Assembly (NCBI GenBank): GCA_963702055.1 | Contig: OY969702.1 | Location: 1,054,001 to 1,118,000, forward strand | Direction of reading: 5' to 3' | DNA length: 64,000 nt | Source of the DNA: CAWINX01 sp963702055 | Lineage (GTDB): Bacteria; Actinomycetota; Thermoleophilia; Solirubrobacterales; 70-9 | Part shown: in pieces, positions 1 to 7,307 of the stretch | How positions within the stretch are numbered: the stretch's first letter is position 1 | How the letters are laid out: each line of letters starts with the position of its first letter | The notes under the pieces: generated by a model | What the model saw: the letters and a program-made list of their open reading frames with translations, nothing else | What the model was told of the DNA's origin: nothing | Databases searched by the model: none | Made by a program: the position numbers and the translations under genes

Positions 1-1
1 G

Positions 2-688
2 CTACTGAGCGGGGTGCGAGGCGTCTTCGAACTCGCGGAAGAGGCCGGTGACGACGAAGGCGACCTGCTCGCCGATGTCGACCGCGTTGTCGGCGATCCG
101 CTCGATCGCCCGCGCCGCGAGCAGCATCGTCATCGCCCACTCGCGCCGGTCGGCGTCGTCGCCGATCTCCAGGGCGAGCCCGAAGCACTCGCGGTTGAGA
201 TTGTCGACCACGTCGTCCTGGCGGACCAGGTCGCGCGCCATCTCGACGTCGCGGTCCCCGAAGGCCCGCTTCGCCTGGCCGATCAAGGTGCGGGCCTGGC
301 GGCCCATGGTGAGGATCAACTTCACCATCTCCTCGTCGGCCGGCGGCTCGTTGCCGGACAGCGGGATCATCTTGCAGATGTTCACGCACTGGTCGCCCAT
401 CCGCTCGACGTTCTTCAGCACGTGCAGGAGGGCCGAGATCAGCCGCAGGTCGGTCGCCACCGGCGATTGCGTGGCGAGCAGGGTGATCAGGCTCTGGTGG
501 ACCTCCAGGTAGCGACCGTCGATGCGGTCGTCGTCGGCGACGACGAGCTGGGCCAGCTCGACGTCGGCGTGCTCGATCGCCTCCAGGGTGCGCTCCAGCG
601 CGGCGCTGACCAGGTCGAGGCCGCCGAGCGCGCTCTCCTCGAGACGATCGAGCTCCTCCTGGTACTGGGTTCGGGTCGCCTCCATCAT
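2..688 (-). CDS. phoU: Phosphate transport regulator PhoU
   Basis: Cytoplasmic PhoU-family protein of 228 residues, the usual length, made of two three-helix PhoU repeats (about residues 15-105 and 120-210). It normally restrains the PstSCAB transporter and its sensor kinase when phosphate is plentiful. The repeats show conserved acidic/arginine signatures (NVERMGDQ near residue 100, AIERIADNAVDI near residue 200). It is last in the pst operon: its first ATG overlaps the pstB stop by 4 nt (ATGA), and a second ATG follows directly. The TAG stop is at the very edge of the window, so the gene is complete. Family assignment is firm. Confidence 0.95.
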   Translation of the reverse strand: MMEATRTQYQEELDRLEESALGGLDLVSAALERTLEAIEHADVELAQLVVADDDRIDGRYLEVHQSLITLLATQSPVATDLRLISALLHVLKNVERMGDQCVNICKMIPLSGNEPPADEEMVKLILTMGRQARTLIGQAKRAFGDRDVEMARDLVRQDDVVDNLNRECFGLALEIGDDADRREWAMTMLLAARAIERIADNAVDIGEQVAFVVTGLFREFEDASHPAQ

Positions 689-1563
689 CCGAATTTCCCG
701 GTCACGTATTGCTCGGTGCGGTCGTCGTCGGGGTTGGTGAAGAGCTTGTCGGTCGGCCCGACCTCGACCAGCTCCCCGTTCAGCATGAAGGCGGTTGTGT
801 CGGCCACCCGGGCGGCCTGCTGCATGTTGTGGGTGACGATGACGATCGTCACCCGCTCCTTCAGCTCGCCGATCAGCTCCTCGATCTTCAGGGTGGCCAC
901 CGGGTCCAGCGCCGAGCAGGGCTCGTCCATCAGCAGGACCTCGGGGTCGACGGCGAGCGCTCGTGCGATGCAGAGGCGCTGCTGCTGCCCCCCCGAGAGC
1001 CCCGCCCCGGGCTTGCTCAGTCGATCCTTGACTTCGTCCCAGAGGCTCGCCCCCACAAGCGCCTCGCGAACCCGGTCCTCGGTCTCCTTGCGGGGAGCGC
1101 CGGTGAACCGCAGTCCCGCGGCGACGTTGTCGAAGATAGACATGGTCGGAAACGGGTTGGGCTTCTGGAAGACCATGCCGACGGCGCGGCGCACCGCGAC
1201 GACGTCGACGCCCGGGCCATAGAGGTCGACCTCGTCCAGCATCACCTTTCCCTCGGCGCGGGCGCCCGGGATCTCCTCGTGCATCCGGTTGATACAGCGA
1301 ACCATCGTCGACTTGCCGCATCCGGAAGGCCCGATGATCGCGGTCACGTCCGTCGCGGAGAAGGAGAGGTCGACCCCTTTGACCGCTTGGTGGTCGCCGT
1401 AGTAGGCGCTGAGGCGGCGCAGCTCGACTTGGCGCTTGCCCGTCGCGGGCGCCGCGGGCGCGTCAACGGTCGGCTGCGCGCCCGTCGTGGCGTCGAGAAC
1501 GGGATCCGGGCTCTCGGCTTCGCGCTCCGAGCGCTCGGGCGCGTCGATGCGCTCTGGGTTCAT
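685..1563 (-). CDS. pstB: Phosphate ABC transporter ATP-binding protein PstB
   Basis: ATPase subunit driving phosphate import through PstCA. Walker A GPSGCGKST lies near residue 80, the signature LSGGQQQR near 190, Walker B VLLMDEP near 210, and the H-loop THN follows. The PstB-type QKPNPFPTMS segment after the Q-loop separates it from other ABC ATPases. I chose the ATG at 1563 because AAGGAG sits 9 nt upstream and it starts just after the pstA stop. A GTG at 1584 would add 7 residues and overlap pstA. The first 45 residues are a Pro/Ala/Glu-rich tail not typical of the family. Confidence 0.96.
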   Translation of the reverse strand: MNPERIDAPERSEREAESPDPVLDATTGAQPTVDAPAAPATGKRQVELRRLSAYYGDHQAVKGVDLSFSATDVTAIIGPSGCGKSTMVRCINRMHEEIPGARAEGKVMLDEVDLYGPGVDVVAVRRAVGMVFQKPNPFPTMSIFDNVAAGLRFTGAPRKETEDRVREALVGASLWDEVKDRLSKPGAGLSGGQQQRLCIARALAVDPEVLLMDEPCSALDPVATLKIEELIGELKERVTIVIVTHNMQQAARVADTTAFMLNGELVEVGPTDKLFTNPDDDRTEQYVTGKFG

Positions 1564-1564
1564 T

Positions 1565-2464
1565 TCAGGCGGCTCCTTGGACACGGCTTCTCCGTTGAAT
1601 CAGCTTGGCGAGCAGGGTGACGATCAGGATCATTGTGACGAGCGCGACCGCGGCGCCCCATGCCCGTTGCACCAACTCCTGGTTGGGCTGCTTGAGGTCC
1701 TGGAAGATCTGGGCGGGGAGCGAGTTCATCGGCTGGTTCAGGTTGAACGTGGTCGCCTTGACGATCGTCGCCGTAAAGAGGAGTGGCGCGGTCTCGCCGG
1801 CCGCGCGGGCGATCGCCAGCAGCGAGCCGGTGACGATCCCCGAGGCGGCGGTGGGAAGCACCACTCTGGCGACGACCTTCCAGCGGGGCGCGCCGATTGC
1901 GAGCGCCGCCTCCCGCAGCGAATCGGGAACCAGCTTCAGCACGACCTCGCAGGATCGGGTGACGATCGGCAGCATCAGCAGCGCCAGGGCGACGGAGCCC
2001 TTCCAGCCGGCGAAGCTGGAGCCGCCGGTGCCGGCCAGGACCAGGGTGATGTAGACGAAGAGGCCGAAGACGATCGAAGGCACCCCGGTCATCACGTCGA
2101 CGAAGAAGCGGACGGCCTGGGCCAGCCTTCCATTGGCGCCGAACTCGGTCAGGTAGAGCGCCACGCCGACTCCGAGCGGGACCGCGATCAGCGCCGCCAG
2201 GCCGACGATCTCGATCGTCCCGAGGATCGCGCTCTTCACTCCACCCTGGTCGCCGAAGAAGTTGCCGGTCGGGTCGGTGGTGAAGAAGCCGATGCTCCAA
2301 GCGCCGAGGCCTTTGCGCAGGATGTAATAGAGGATCAGGACCAGCGGCACGATCGCCACCACGGTCCCCAGCAAGAGCAGCCAGCGGGCGGCGCGGTCGA
2401 CGCGGCGGCGGCGAGCGCTGACCGGGGGCAGCGGGTTGTGCCGGGGCAGGGTCGCCGACTCCAC
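1565..2464 (-). CDS. pstA: Phosphate ABC transporter permease PstA
   Basis: Inner-membrane permease of 299 residues, with a first membrane helix at about residues 27-50 and about five more. The ABC-permease coupling loop is visible as the AALAIGAPRWKVV stretch near residue 185. With PstC it forms the phosphate channel. The GTG start abuts the pstC TGA stop with no gap, so the two are almost certainly co-translated. The C-terminus ends 1 nt before the chosen pstB start. The assignment rests on operon position and the permease signature and is firm. Confidence 0.94.
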   Translation of the reverse strand: MESATLPRHNPLPPVSARRRRVDRAARWLLLLGTVVAIVPLVLILYYILRKGLGAWSIGFFTTDPTGNFFGDQGGVKSAILGTIEIVGLAALIAVPLGVGVALYLTEFGANGRLAQAVRFFVDVMTGVPSIVFGLFVYITLVLAGTGGSSFAGWKGSVALALLMLPIVTRSCEVVLKLVPDSLREAALAIGAPRWKVVARVVLPTAASGIVTGSLLAIARAAGETAPLLFTATIVKATTFNLNQPMNSLPAQIFQDLKQPNQELVQRAWGAAVALVTMILIVTLLAKLIQRRSRVQGAA

Positions 2465-3460
2465 TCAGACCGCCTCCGCCATGGTCAGGCTGGATGCCTC
2501 GCGCTCGCTGCGCAGGACGAGCAGCCTGGCGATTGAGTTGATCAGCAGGGTGAGCACGAAGAGCACGAGCCCGGCACCGATCAGCGCCGCTTTGTGGAGC
2601 GGGTCTGCGGCTGCCTCGTTGAACTCGTTGGCGATTACCGCAGCGAGGGAATAGCCCTGGTCAAAGATGCTGTGGCCGAGGATCGGGTTGTCGCCGATCA
2701 CGATCGTCACCGCGATCGTCTCGCCGAGCGCACGGCCCAGCCCCAGCATCGAGCCGCCGACGATCCCACGCCTGGCATAGGGCAGCATCGAGGTCCGGAT
2801 CATCTCCCAGCGAGTCGCCCCGAGGGCGAGCGCCGCCTCCTTCTGGTCTGAGGGAACGGTGGTGAGAACCTCGCGGCTGATCGCGCTGACGATCGGCAAG
2901 ATCATGATCGCCAGGATCAACCCGGCGATGAAGTAGTTGGGCCCGGCGACATTGTCCGTCGCCACGAAAGGCAAGAAGTGGAAGGTGTCCGCGAACCACT
3001 GCTCGGCGGGTTTCAGCTTCGGGATCAGGAAGTAGAAGGCCCAGAGCCCATAGACGACCGAGGGGACAGCGGCCAGCAAGTCGACCAGCACGGTCAGTGA
3101 GCCCCGCGCTCGCCGCGGGCAGAGCTCGGTGAGGAAGAGTGCGGTCGCCACCGCGATCGGCACGCCGATCAGCATCGCCAGCGCCGAGGTGATCAGCGTC
3201 CCGACGACCAGGGGCAGGGCCCCGTAGATGCTTTTCGACACGTCCCAGTTGTTGTCGAAGGTGAAGCCGAGGACGCCGAACTTCTGAAAGACCGGCTTCG
3301 CCTCGATTGCCAGCTTGATGAAGAAGTAGGCGAGCAGGACGAGGATCGCCACGGAAAGCGCGGTCAGCCCGACCCGCAGGAGGCGGTCGGGCAAACGCGA
3401 GAGGGGCGGGCGACCGATCGGTCGCCCGCCCCCCGTCGACAGTGTGGTCCCGGCTTCCAC
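2465..3460 (-). CDS. pstC: Phosphate ABC transporter permease PstC
   Basis: Inner-membrane permease of 331 residues, with a first membrane helix at about 32-52 and the EAA-type coupling loop AALALGATRWEMIRT near residue 215. It pairs with PstA. The start is GTG at 3460; AAGGAG lies rather far upstream (about 13 nt). The region coding for residues 10-20 contains a perfect 30-bp palindrome (separate entry), which would fold in the mRNA just inside the gene. It follows pstS after a 51-nt gap. Confidence 0.95.
   Translation of the reverse strand: MEAGTTLSTGGGRPIGRPPLSRLPDRLLRVGLTALSVAILVLLAYFFIKLAIEAKPVFQKFGVLGFTFDNNWDVSKSIYGALPLVVGTLITSALAMLIGVPIAVATALFLTELCPRRARGSLTVLVDLLAAVPSVVYGLWAFYFLIPKLKPAEQWFADTFHFLPFVATDNVAGPNYFIAGLILAIMILPIVSAISREVLTTVPSDQKEAALALGATRWEMIRTSMLPYARRGIVGGSMLGLGRALGETIAVTIVIGDNPILGHSIFDQGYSLAAVIANEFNEAAADPLHKAALIGAGLVLFVLTLLINSIARLLVLRSEREASSLTMAEAV
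3403..3432. other. Perfect 30-bp palindrome inside the 5' end of pstC
   Basis: The arms GGGGCGGGCGACCGA (3403-3417) and its exact complement (3418-3432) meet without a spacer. In the pst mRNA this would be a very stable hairpin about 28 nt after the pstC start codon. Such hairpins between a binding-protein gene and its permease genes often lower distal expression or protect the upstream transcript. That role is inferred here. Confidence 0.6.
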
Positions 3461-3511
3461 CTTCTTCGCTTTGCTCCTTTCGCGCTTCCGATGGACGCCG
3501 GTCGGGTTTGT

Positions 3512-4594
3512 TTAGGACGCCTTGATCGGCTGGCCGTTGCAGGTGAGGCCGTCGACCTTGGCCTGGGCGGCATCACGCAGTGACGGCGCCAGCGGCGCGT
3601 AGTTCAGCTTCTTCGCCGTCTGCTGCCCGGCGCCGAGCGCATAGTCGAGGAAGGTGACCACGTTCTTGGCGGTATCCGAGCTCTTGCCGGCCTTGCACAT
3701 GTCCTGGTAGACGATCACGAACGTCGCCGAGGCGATCGGATACGCCTGGGGCGAGGACGACGCGTTGATCGCGCTGAACCGGAGGTCGGGCGGGAACTTG
3801 ACGCCGTCACCGGCCGCGGAGGTCGACTCCAGAGTCGGGGCGACGAAGTCCCCGGCCTTGTTCTTCACGTCCGCGGTCGTGAAGTTGTTCTGCAGCGCGT
3901 AGGCGAGCTCGACGTAGCCGATCGAGCCCTGGGTCTGCTGAACCGCGCCGGCAACGCCCTCGTTGCCGTTGGCACCGGTGCCGGTCGGCCACTTGACCGT
4001 CTTGTCGGCGCCGACCTTCGAACTCCACTCCGGGCTGTAGTCGGAGAGGAAGGTGGTGAACAGTGCCGTCGTGCCCGAATCATCGGAGCGGTGCACGACC
4101 GTGATCGCGGTGCTCGGCAGGCTCACGCCCGGGTTGAGGTTGGCGATCGCCGGGTCGTTCCACTTGGTGATCTTGCCGAGGAAGATGTCGGCGATCGTCG
4201 CGCCGTCGAGCTTCAGGCCCGACTTAACGCCCGACAGGTTGTAGGAAACGGTGACCGCCCCGAAGACGATCGGAACGTGAACCGGCGTGCCGTTCTTCTC
4301 GGCGATCTTGATGTCGGAGTCCTTCATCGCCGAGTCGGTGTCGCCGAAGTCGACGGTGTTCGCCTGGAACTGGGCGATACCGCCGCCGGAGCCGATCGAG
4401 TTGTAGTTGACCGTGAGGTTGTTCTGCTTCTTGAGGTCGGCCCCCCACTGGCTGATCACCGGCTGCGCAAAGGTTGAGCCGGCGCCGCTGATCGTGCCGC
4501 CACCCCCGCCGCTGCTCGACGACGAGCTGCCGCAAGCGGCCACCGCAAGTGTCAGGGCCAGCGCCGTACCGACGCTGAGAAGTCGCTTAGTCAC
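3512..4594 (-). CDS. pstS: Phosphate-binding lipoprotein PstS
   Basis: Periplasmic-type, membrane-anchored phosphate receptor of 360 residues that feeds PstCA. It has a short signal peptide ending in the lipobox VAAC near residue 20, then a Ser/Gly linker and the PstS fold. Phosphate-site signatures include GAGSTFAQP and the RSDDSGTT motif. I chose the GTG at 4594 because AAGGAG lies 7 nt upstream and it gives a proper lipoprotein signal; the frame stays open to 4636 but that extension makes no sense as a signal peptide. It is the first gene of the operon and is preceded by a PHO-box-like array. Confidence 0.96.
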   Translation of the reverse strand: MTKRLLSVGTALALTLAVAACGSSSSSSGGGGGTISGAGSTFAQPVISQWGADLKKQNNLTVNYNSIGSGGGIAQFQANTVDFGDTDSAMKDSDIKIAEKNGTPVHVPIVFGAVTVSYNLSGVKSGLKLDGATIADIFLGKITKWNDPAIANLNPGVSLPSTAITVVHRSDDSGTTALFTTFLSDYSPEWSSKVGADKTVKWPTGTGANGNEGVAGAVQQTQGSIGYVELAYALQNNFTTADVKNKAGDFVAPTLESTSAAGDGVKFPPDLRFSAINASSSPQAYPIASATFVIVYQDMCKAGKSSDTAKNVVTFLDYALGAGQQTAKKLNYAPLAPSLRDAAQAKVDGLTCNGQPIKAS

Positions 4595-4681
4595 GCAATC
4601 TCTCCTTAGGTTGAGTGCCTGTTTACAGCACCACACTTTCAGCGGCCTTCGGGCAGCTTGTTACCTGCGTGTATCGAGGTT

Positions 4682-4718
4682 GTAAAAAAGATGTAAAAGA
4701 CGTAAACGAGGCGGTGAA
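4682..4718 (-). promoter_or_regulatory. PHO-box-like repeats upstream of pstS
   Basis: On the minus strand four TTYAC units (TTCAC, TTTAC, TTTAC, TTTAC; plus-strand GTRAA starts at 4714, 4702, 4693 and 4682) are spaced about 11 bp apart (12, 9, 11). The array lies about 90 nt upstream of the pstS start. Direct repeats of this kind are the binding pattern of PhoP/PhoB-type regulators, and Streptomyces PHO boxes use GTTCACC units at 11-bp period. Binding by a local regulator is inferred. Confidence 0.65.
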
Positions 4719-4726
4719 TTGGCGCG

Positions 4727-5053
4727 TCATCCGTCCGGGGAGAAGCGGTAGCCGATTCCGTTGTGCGTGTGGATCAGCTGCAGCTCGGGCAGCGCCTCGC
4801 CGAGCTTCGAGCGCAGACGGCTGACGTAGACGTCGACGGAGCGGTCGGCGTGGCGGGGCTCGCGTCCCCAGACCTCGGCGTAGAGTTCCTCGCGAGTCAT
4901 GATCCGCTGCGGATGGGCCGCCAGGGTGACGAGTAGTTGGAGTTCGCGCATCGTCAGGCTGAGCGGGCGACCGTCGACCAGCGCCGCGTGTTCCTCAGGG
5001 CGAATATCCAGCCGCTCGGCCAGCTGAGGAGAGTTTCCGTTCTCGCCCGCCAT
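4727..5053 (-). CDS. Receiver-less OmpR/PhoB-type winged-helix protein
   Basis: A 108-residue protein that is essentially only the C-terminal DNA-binding domain of OmpR/PhoB regulators. It has the four-stranded lead-in (about 25-35), the recognition-helix region DRSVDVYVSRLRSKL (about 68-82) and the wing IHTHNGIGYRF (about 93-103). No receiver domain is encoded upstream: an in-frame TGA lies 12 nt before the ATG and only 80 bp separate it from the next gene. It lies between pstS and a full response regulator and has its own TTYAC array. It cannot be controlled by phosphorylation in the usual way. No clear ribosome site is seen, and the start codon lies inside a perfect palindrome. Confidence 0.85.
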   Translation of the reverse strand: MAGENGNSPQLAERLDIRPEEHAALVDGRPLSLTMRELQLLVTLAAHPQRIMTREELYAEVWGREPRHADRSVDVYVSRLRSKLGEALPELQLIHTHNGIGYRFSPDG

Positions 5054-5069
5054 GATCGTCGATCATGGC
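5049..5069. promoter_or_regulatory. Perfect 21-bp inverted repeat over the start of the winged-helix gene
   Basis: The arms GCCATGATCG (5049-5058) and CGATCATGGC (5060-5069) are exact complements around a single T. The ATG at 5053 lies inside the left arm. It could be an operator or an mRNA hairpin that hides the start codon. Role inferred. Confidence 0.5.
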
Positions 5070-5099
5070 CGGGCGCATGGGCTCGGCGGTTATCCCCGC

Positions 5100-5126
5100 G
5101 TGAAGCTGTTGTGAACGGGTTGTGAA
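5100..5126 (-). promoter_or_regulatory. PHO-box-like triple repeat upstream of the winged-helix gene
   Basis: Three GTGAA units on the plus strand (TTCAC on minus) start at 5100, 5111 and 5122, an exact 11-bp period. They lie between the stop of the response regulator gene (5134) and the start of the winged-helix gene (5053). The pattern matches a PHO box, implying the small regulator is itself phosphate-controlled or self-controlled. Confidence 0.7.
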
Positions 5127-5133
5127 GACCCGC

Positions 5134-5928
5134 TCAGGGGGTGGCGACGCGTGCGGGCTCTGGCGCGATCTCGACGACCCGGGCATCAGCCGGAGTCTCG
5201 ATCGGCGCCGTCGCCTCGCCCACCGAGGGCTCGGGGTCGAATCGGTAACCGACCCCGAAGTGGGTGTGGATGTAACTCCATCCCGGCGAGCGCTTCTCCA
5301 ACTTCTGGCGCAGCTTGCGGATGAAGACGTCGACCGAGCGGTCGCCGTGGGCCATCGCGTAGCCCCACACCCGCTGGTAGATCGTCTCCCGCTCCAGCAC
5401 CTGGCCCTTCGCCTCCGCGAGCAGGTGCAGCAGTTCGAACTCGCGGCGGGTCAGGTCGAGGCTGCCGCCGCTGACGAAGGCCTGGAACTGATCGGCCCTG
5501 ATCTCCAGCTCACCGGCGACCAGCGGGCCCGCCTCGGCGTCGGAGCGACCGCGGCGCCGGCGGCGCGAGACGGCCTCGATCCGCGCCATCGCCTCCTCCG
5601 GGTGGCAGGGCTTGGTGATCCAATCGTCGACCCCGAGGCGCAGCCCGCGGACGCGCTGGGCGACCGTGGAGCGGCCGGTGCAGACGATCACGCCGAGGTC
5701 GGGGAGCATGCCGCAGACCCGCTCCAGGTAGCCCCAGCCGTCCTCGCCCAGAATCGCCGGGTCGAGCAGGAGGGCGTTCAGCTTCATCGCCACCAGCTCC
5801 TCGGCCGGGATCGCGCTGGCGACCTGGCGCTGCTGCCAGCCGGCCGCCTCGGTGCGCTTGGCCAGCACCGTGACGAAGCCGCTGTCGCCGTCGATTACCG
5901 CGAGCCTGATGGTCTGCTGTGCGTTCAA
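5134..5928 (-). CDS. OmpR/PhoB-family response regulator
   Basis: Two-domain transcription regulator, probably the PhoP/PhoB of this locus. The receiver domain has the acidic pair IDGD, the phospho-acceptor Asp in ALLLDPAI, the Thr of VCTGRS and the Lys of WITKP. The winged-helix domain follows (DRSVDVFIRKLRQKL, IHTHFGVGYRF). It ends in an unusual 35-residue Ala/Pro/Glu-rich tail. The start is uncertain: TTG at 5928 gives 264 residues starting just before the receiver. A GTG at 6096 would add a low-complexity stretch and swallow a regulatory repeat. No histidine kinase gene is adjacent within the window. Confidence 0.88.
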   Translation of the reverse strand: MNAQQTIRLAVIDGDSGFVTVLAKRTEAAGWQQRQVASAIPAEELVAMKLNALLLDPAILGEDGWGYLERVCGMLPDLGVIVCTGRSTVAQRVRGLRLGVDDWITKPCHPEEAMARIEAVSRRRRRGRSDAEAGPLVAGELEIRADQFQAFVSGGSLDLTRREFELLHLLAEAKGQVLERETIYQRVWGYAMAHGDRSVDVFIRKLRQKLEKRSPGWSYIHTHFGVGYRFDPEPSVGEATAPIETPADARVVEIAPEPARVATP

Positions 5929-6028
5929 ATTTGGCTGCGCCGGTTTGGACGGACTGGCGCGTGCCCCCCGAGAGGACGAGCCGATTGTATGCGGTCGCGG
6001 CGGCGGAGGGGCAAAGGATTTCCCTGCG

Positions 6029-6044
6029 TTTACAGGATTTTCAC
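6029..6044 (+). promoter_or_regulatory. Two TTYAC repeats with 11-bp spacing
   Basis: TTTAC (6029-6033) and TTCAC (6040-6044) lie on the plus strand, exactly 11 bp apart, each followed by AGG. The unit is the same as in the arrays before pstS and the winged-helix gene but points the other way. It faces a plus-strand leader that ends in a strong terminator at 6155-6192. It also lies about 100 nt upstream of the regulator gene on the minus strand. Confidence 0.45.
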
Positions 6045-6132
6045 AGGTGGAAAACCCGTAATTGCGGAAAAGCGGCTTCGTTCTCCGAATCTTCACCGGG
6101 GCTCTGCGGCGCGACGGCAGACTGCGGTCCTC

Positions 6133-6150
6133 ACGAGACTCCTCTCTCGT
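6133..6150 (+). other. Small hairpin before the leader terminator
   Basis: ACGAGA (6133-6138) pairs with TCTCGT (6145-6150) around a 6-nt loop, immediately before the terminator stem at 6155. Together they suggest a folded plus-strand leader or small RNA. Confidence 0.35.
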
Positions 6151-6154
6151 CAGC

Positions 6155-6192
6155 GCGAACGGCCCAACTGCCCCGGGCCGTTCGCTTTTTTT
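6155..6192 (+). terminator. Strong rho-independent terminator with no upstream plus-strand gene
   Basis: An 11-bp perfect stem, GCGAACGGCCC (6155-6165) with GGGCCGTTCGC (6175-6185), carries a 9-nt loop and is followed by seven T residues. No plus-strand protein gene precedes it, and the next gene starts 15 nt after the T run. It therefore ends a small RNA, or works as an attenuator in the leader of the 6207 gene. Confidence 0.8.
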
Positions 6193-6206
6193 ATAGGGTC
6201 TCCAGC

Positions 6207-6443
6207 GTGAAGCGGGTCATCGCACTCCTCGCCGTCTGGTCGCTGATGCTGGTCGCGGCGTCCCCCGCCGGCGCCTCTCAGGGCGTCGGGCTCGGTGGGC
6301 CGACCACCGACAAGTCGGTCACCTTCTTCTGCTTCGGCGTGATCGCCTTCTTCGCCGTCTTCGTGATTGTCCTCTCCCTGATTCAGGGGAGGCTCGACAA
6401 GCGCAAAGAGCTGAGGCGCTCCGCGGTCGACCGCCTCAGCTGA
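6207..6443 (+). CDS. Small secreted or membrane protein of unknown function
   Basis: 78 residues starting at GTG 6207, with a signal peptide-like stretch (about 3-22, ending SPAGASQ), a short Gly-rich segment, one membrane helix (about 38-59) and a basic tail (RLDKRKELRR). No known family is recognised. The ribosome site is weak and the gene sits right behind a strong terminator, so expression may depend on read-through. Its stop region overlaps the convergent HD-hydrolase gene by 8 nt. The coherent signal/TM layout supports a real gene. Confidence 0.6.
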   Translation: MKRVIALLAVWSLMLVAASPAGASQGVGLGGPTTDKSVTFFCFGVIAFFAVFVIVLSLIQGRLDKRKELRRSAVDRLS

Positions 6444-7284
6444 GGCGGAAACCGCTCAGAAGGCGTTTCTCGCTCTCACCCTCGATCTTCGCGACCACCT
6501 CGACGCGGCCCTCCAGCGGGGTGCCGCGGATCTTCGTCGCCAGCAGGTCGTCGACCTGGAAGATGCCGGCCGAGTTGTTGAGCTCGATCTCGATCCGCAC
6601 CGGGCGCTCCTCCCCCGCCTCGATCCGCACCTCGTCCACCGCGGCGGCGGAGATCGAGTGGATCCCCTCCTGGCCGGCCTCCAGTGGAATGCGGGTGCGG
6701 CCCTGCGCCATGTCGAGCGCGTCGGCGACCCGCACCACCCCGGCCTCGACCGTGTAGGGCTCGCCGCGACGACGGTGGCCGATGATCGCGTGAAGGATCT
6801 CCGAGGCGACGATCGTGCGCTCCGGCTCCTTGTAGGAGTCGGCTAGCAGCCGGCCGAGGGCGCCCTCGGCGAGGAAGAGGCTGTAGGCCTCGTGGTCGGC
6901 GCGGTGGATCGACATGCCGACGTCGTGCAGCAGCGCCCCGCCGGCGACGACGACCTCGGCGTCGCGGCCTTTCATCCCGTGGTCGGCGACGATCGCCGGC
7001 TCCACCCCCGCCTTGACCAGGAGGCGGAGCAGGCGTAGGGCGATGTTGAGGACGATCTGGGTGTGGACCCAGGAGTGGTCCGACATTCCCAGTCGCTCGG
7101 CGTGGACCTGCGCCATGTACCACCAGGCGCGCACCTGCTCGTCGCCGTTGACCGCCTCGAGGAACGCCTCCAGCTTACGGTTGCCACGGGTCGGCGCTCG
7201 CACCCGCGCCTCGGCGATTGCCTCGCGGGGCGGCTTGCGACTCGGCCCCTGCGGGTCCGGAGTCGGGACTCGTTCGCCTTCCAC
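6436..7284 (-). CDS. HD-domain phosphohydrolase-like protein
   Basis: 282 residues from a GTG start. Metal ligands of the HD superfamily are visible in order: His of DHSWVHTQIV (near 69), the HD pair in ALLHDVGMSIH (near 120), HAIIGHRR (near 166) and Asp in VADALD (near 188). A C-terminal beta-rich region (about 195-280) has no recognised match. HD enzymes hydrolyse phosphate esters such as nucleotides; the substrate here is unknown. The first 38 residues are low complexity, so the true start may be further in. Confidence 0.8.
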   Translation of the reverse strand: MEGERVPTPDPQGPSRKPPREAIAEARVRAPTRGNRKLEAFLEAVNGDEQVRAWWYMAQVHAERLGMSDHSWVHTQIVLNIALRLLRLLVKAGVEPAIVADHGMKGRDAEVVVAGGALLHDVGMSIHRADHEAYSLFLAEGALGRLLADSYKEPERTIVASEILHAIIGHRRRGEPYTVEAGVVRVADALDMAQGRTRIPLEAGQEGIHSISAAAVDEVRIEAGEERPVRIEIELNNSAGIFQVDDLLATKIRGTPLEGRVEVVAKIEGESEKRLLSGFRLS

Positions 7285-7307
7285 GTCCCGACTCTATATC
7301 CGAGCGT

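Noticed and set aside
2..1321. 439-codon frame that seems to fuse phoU to an N-terminal extension
   Set aside because: The extension is the off-frame reading of pstB; the ATG at 688 overlapping the pstB stop is the natural phoU start.
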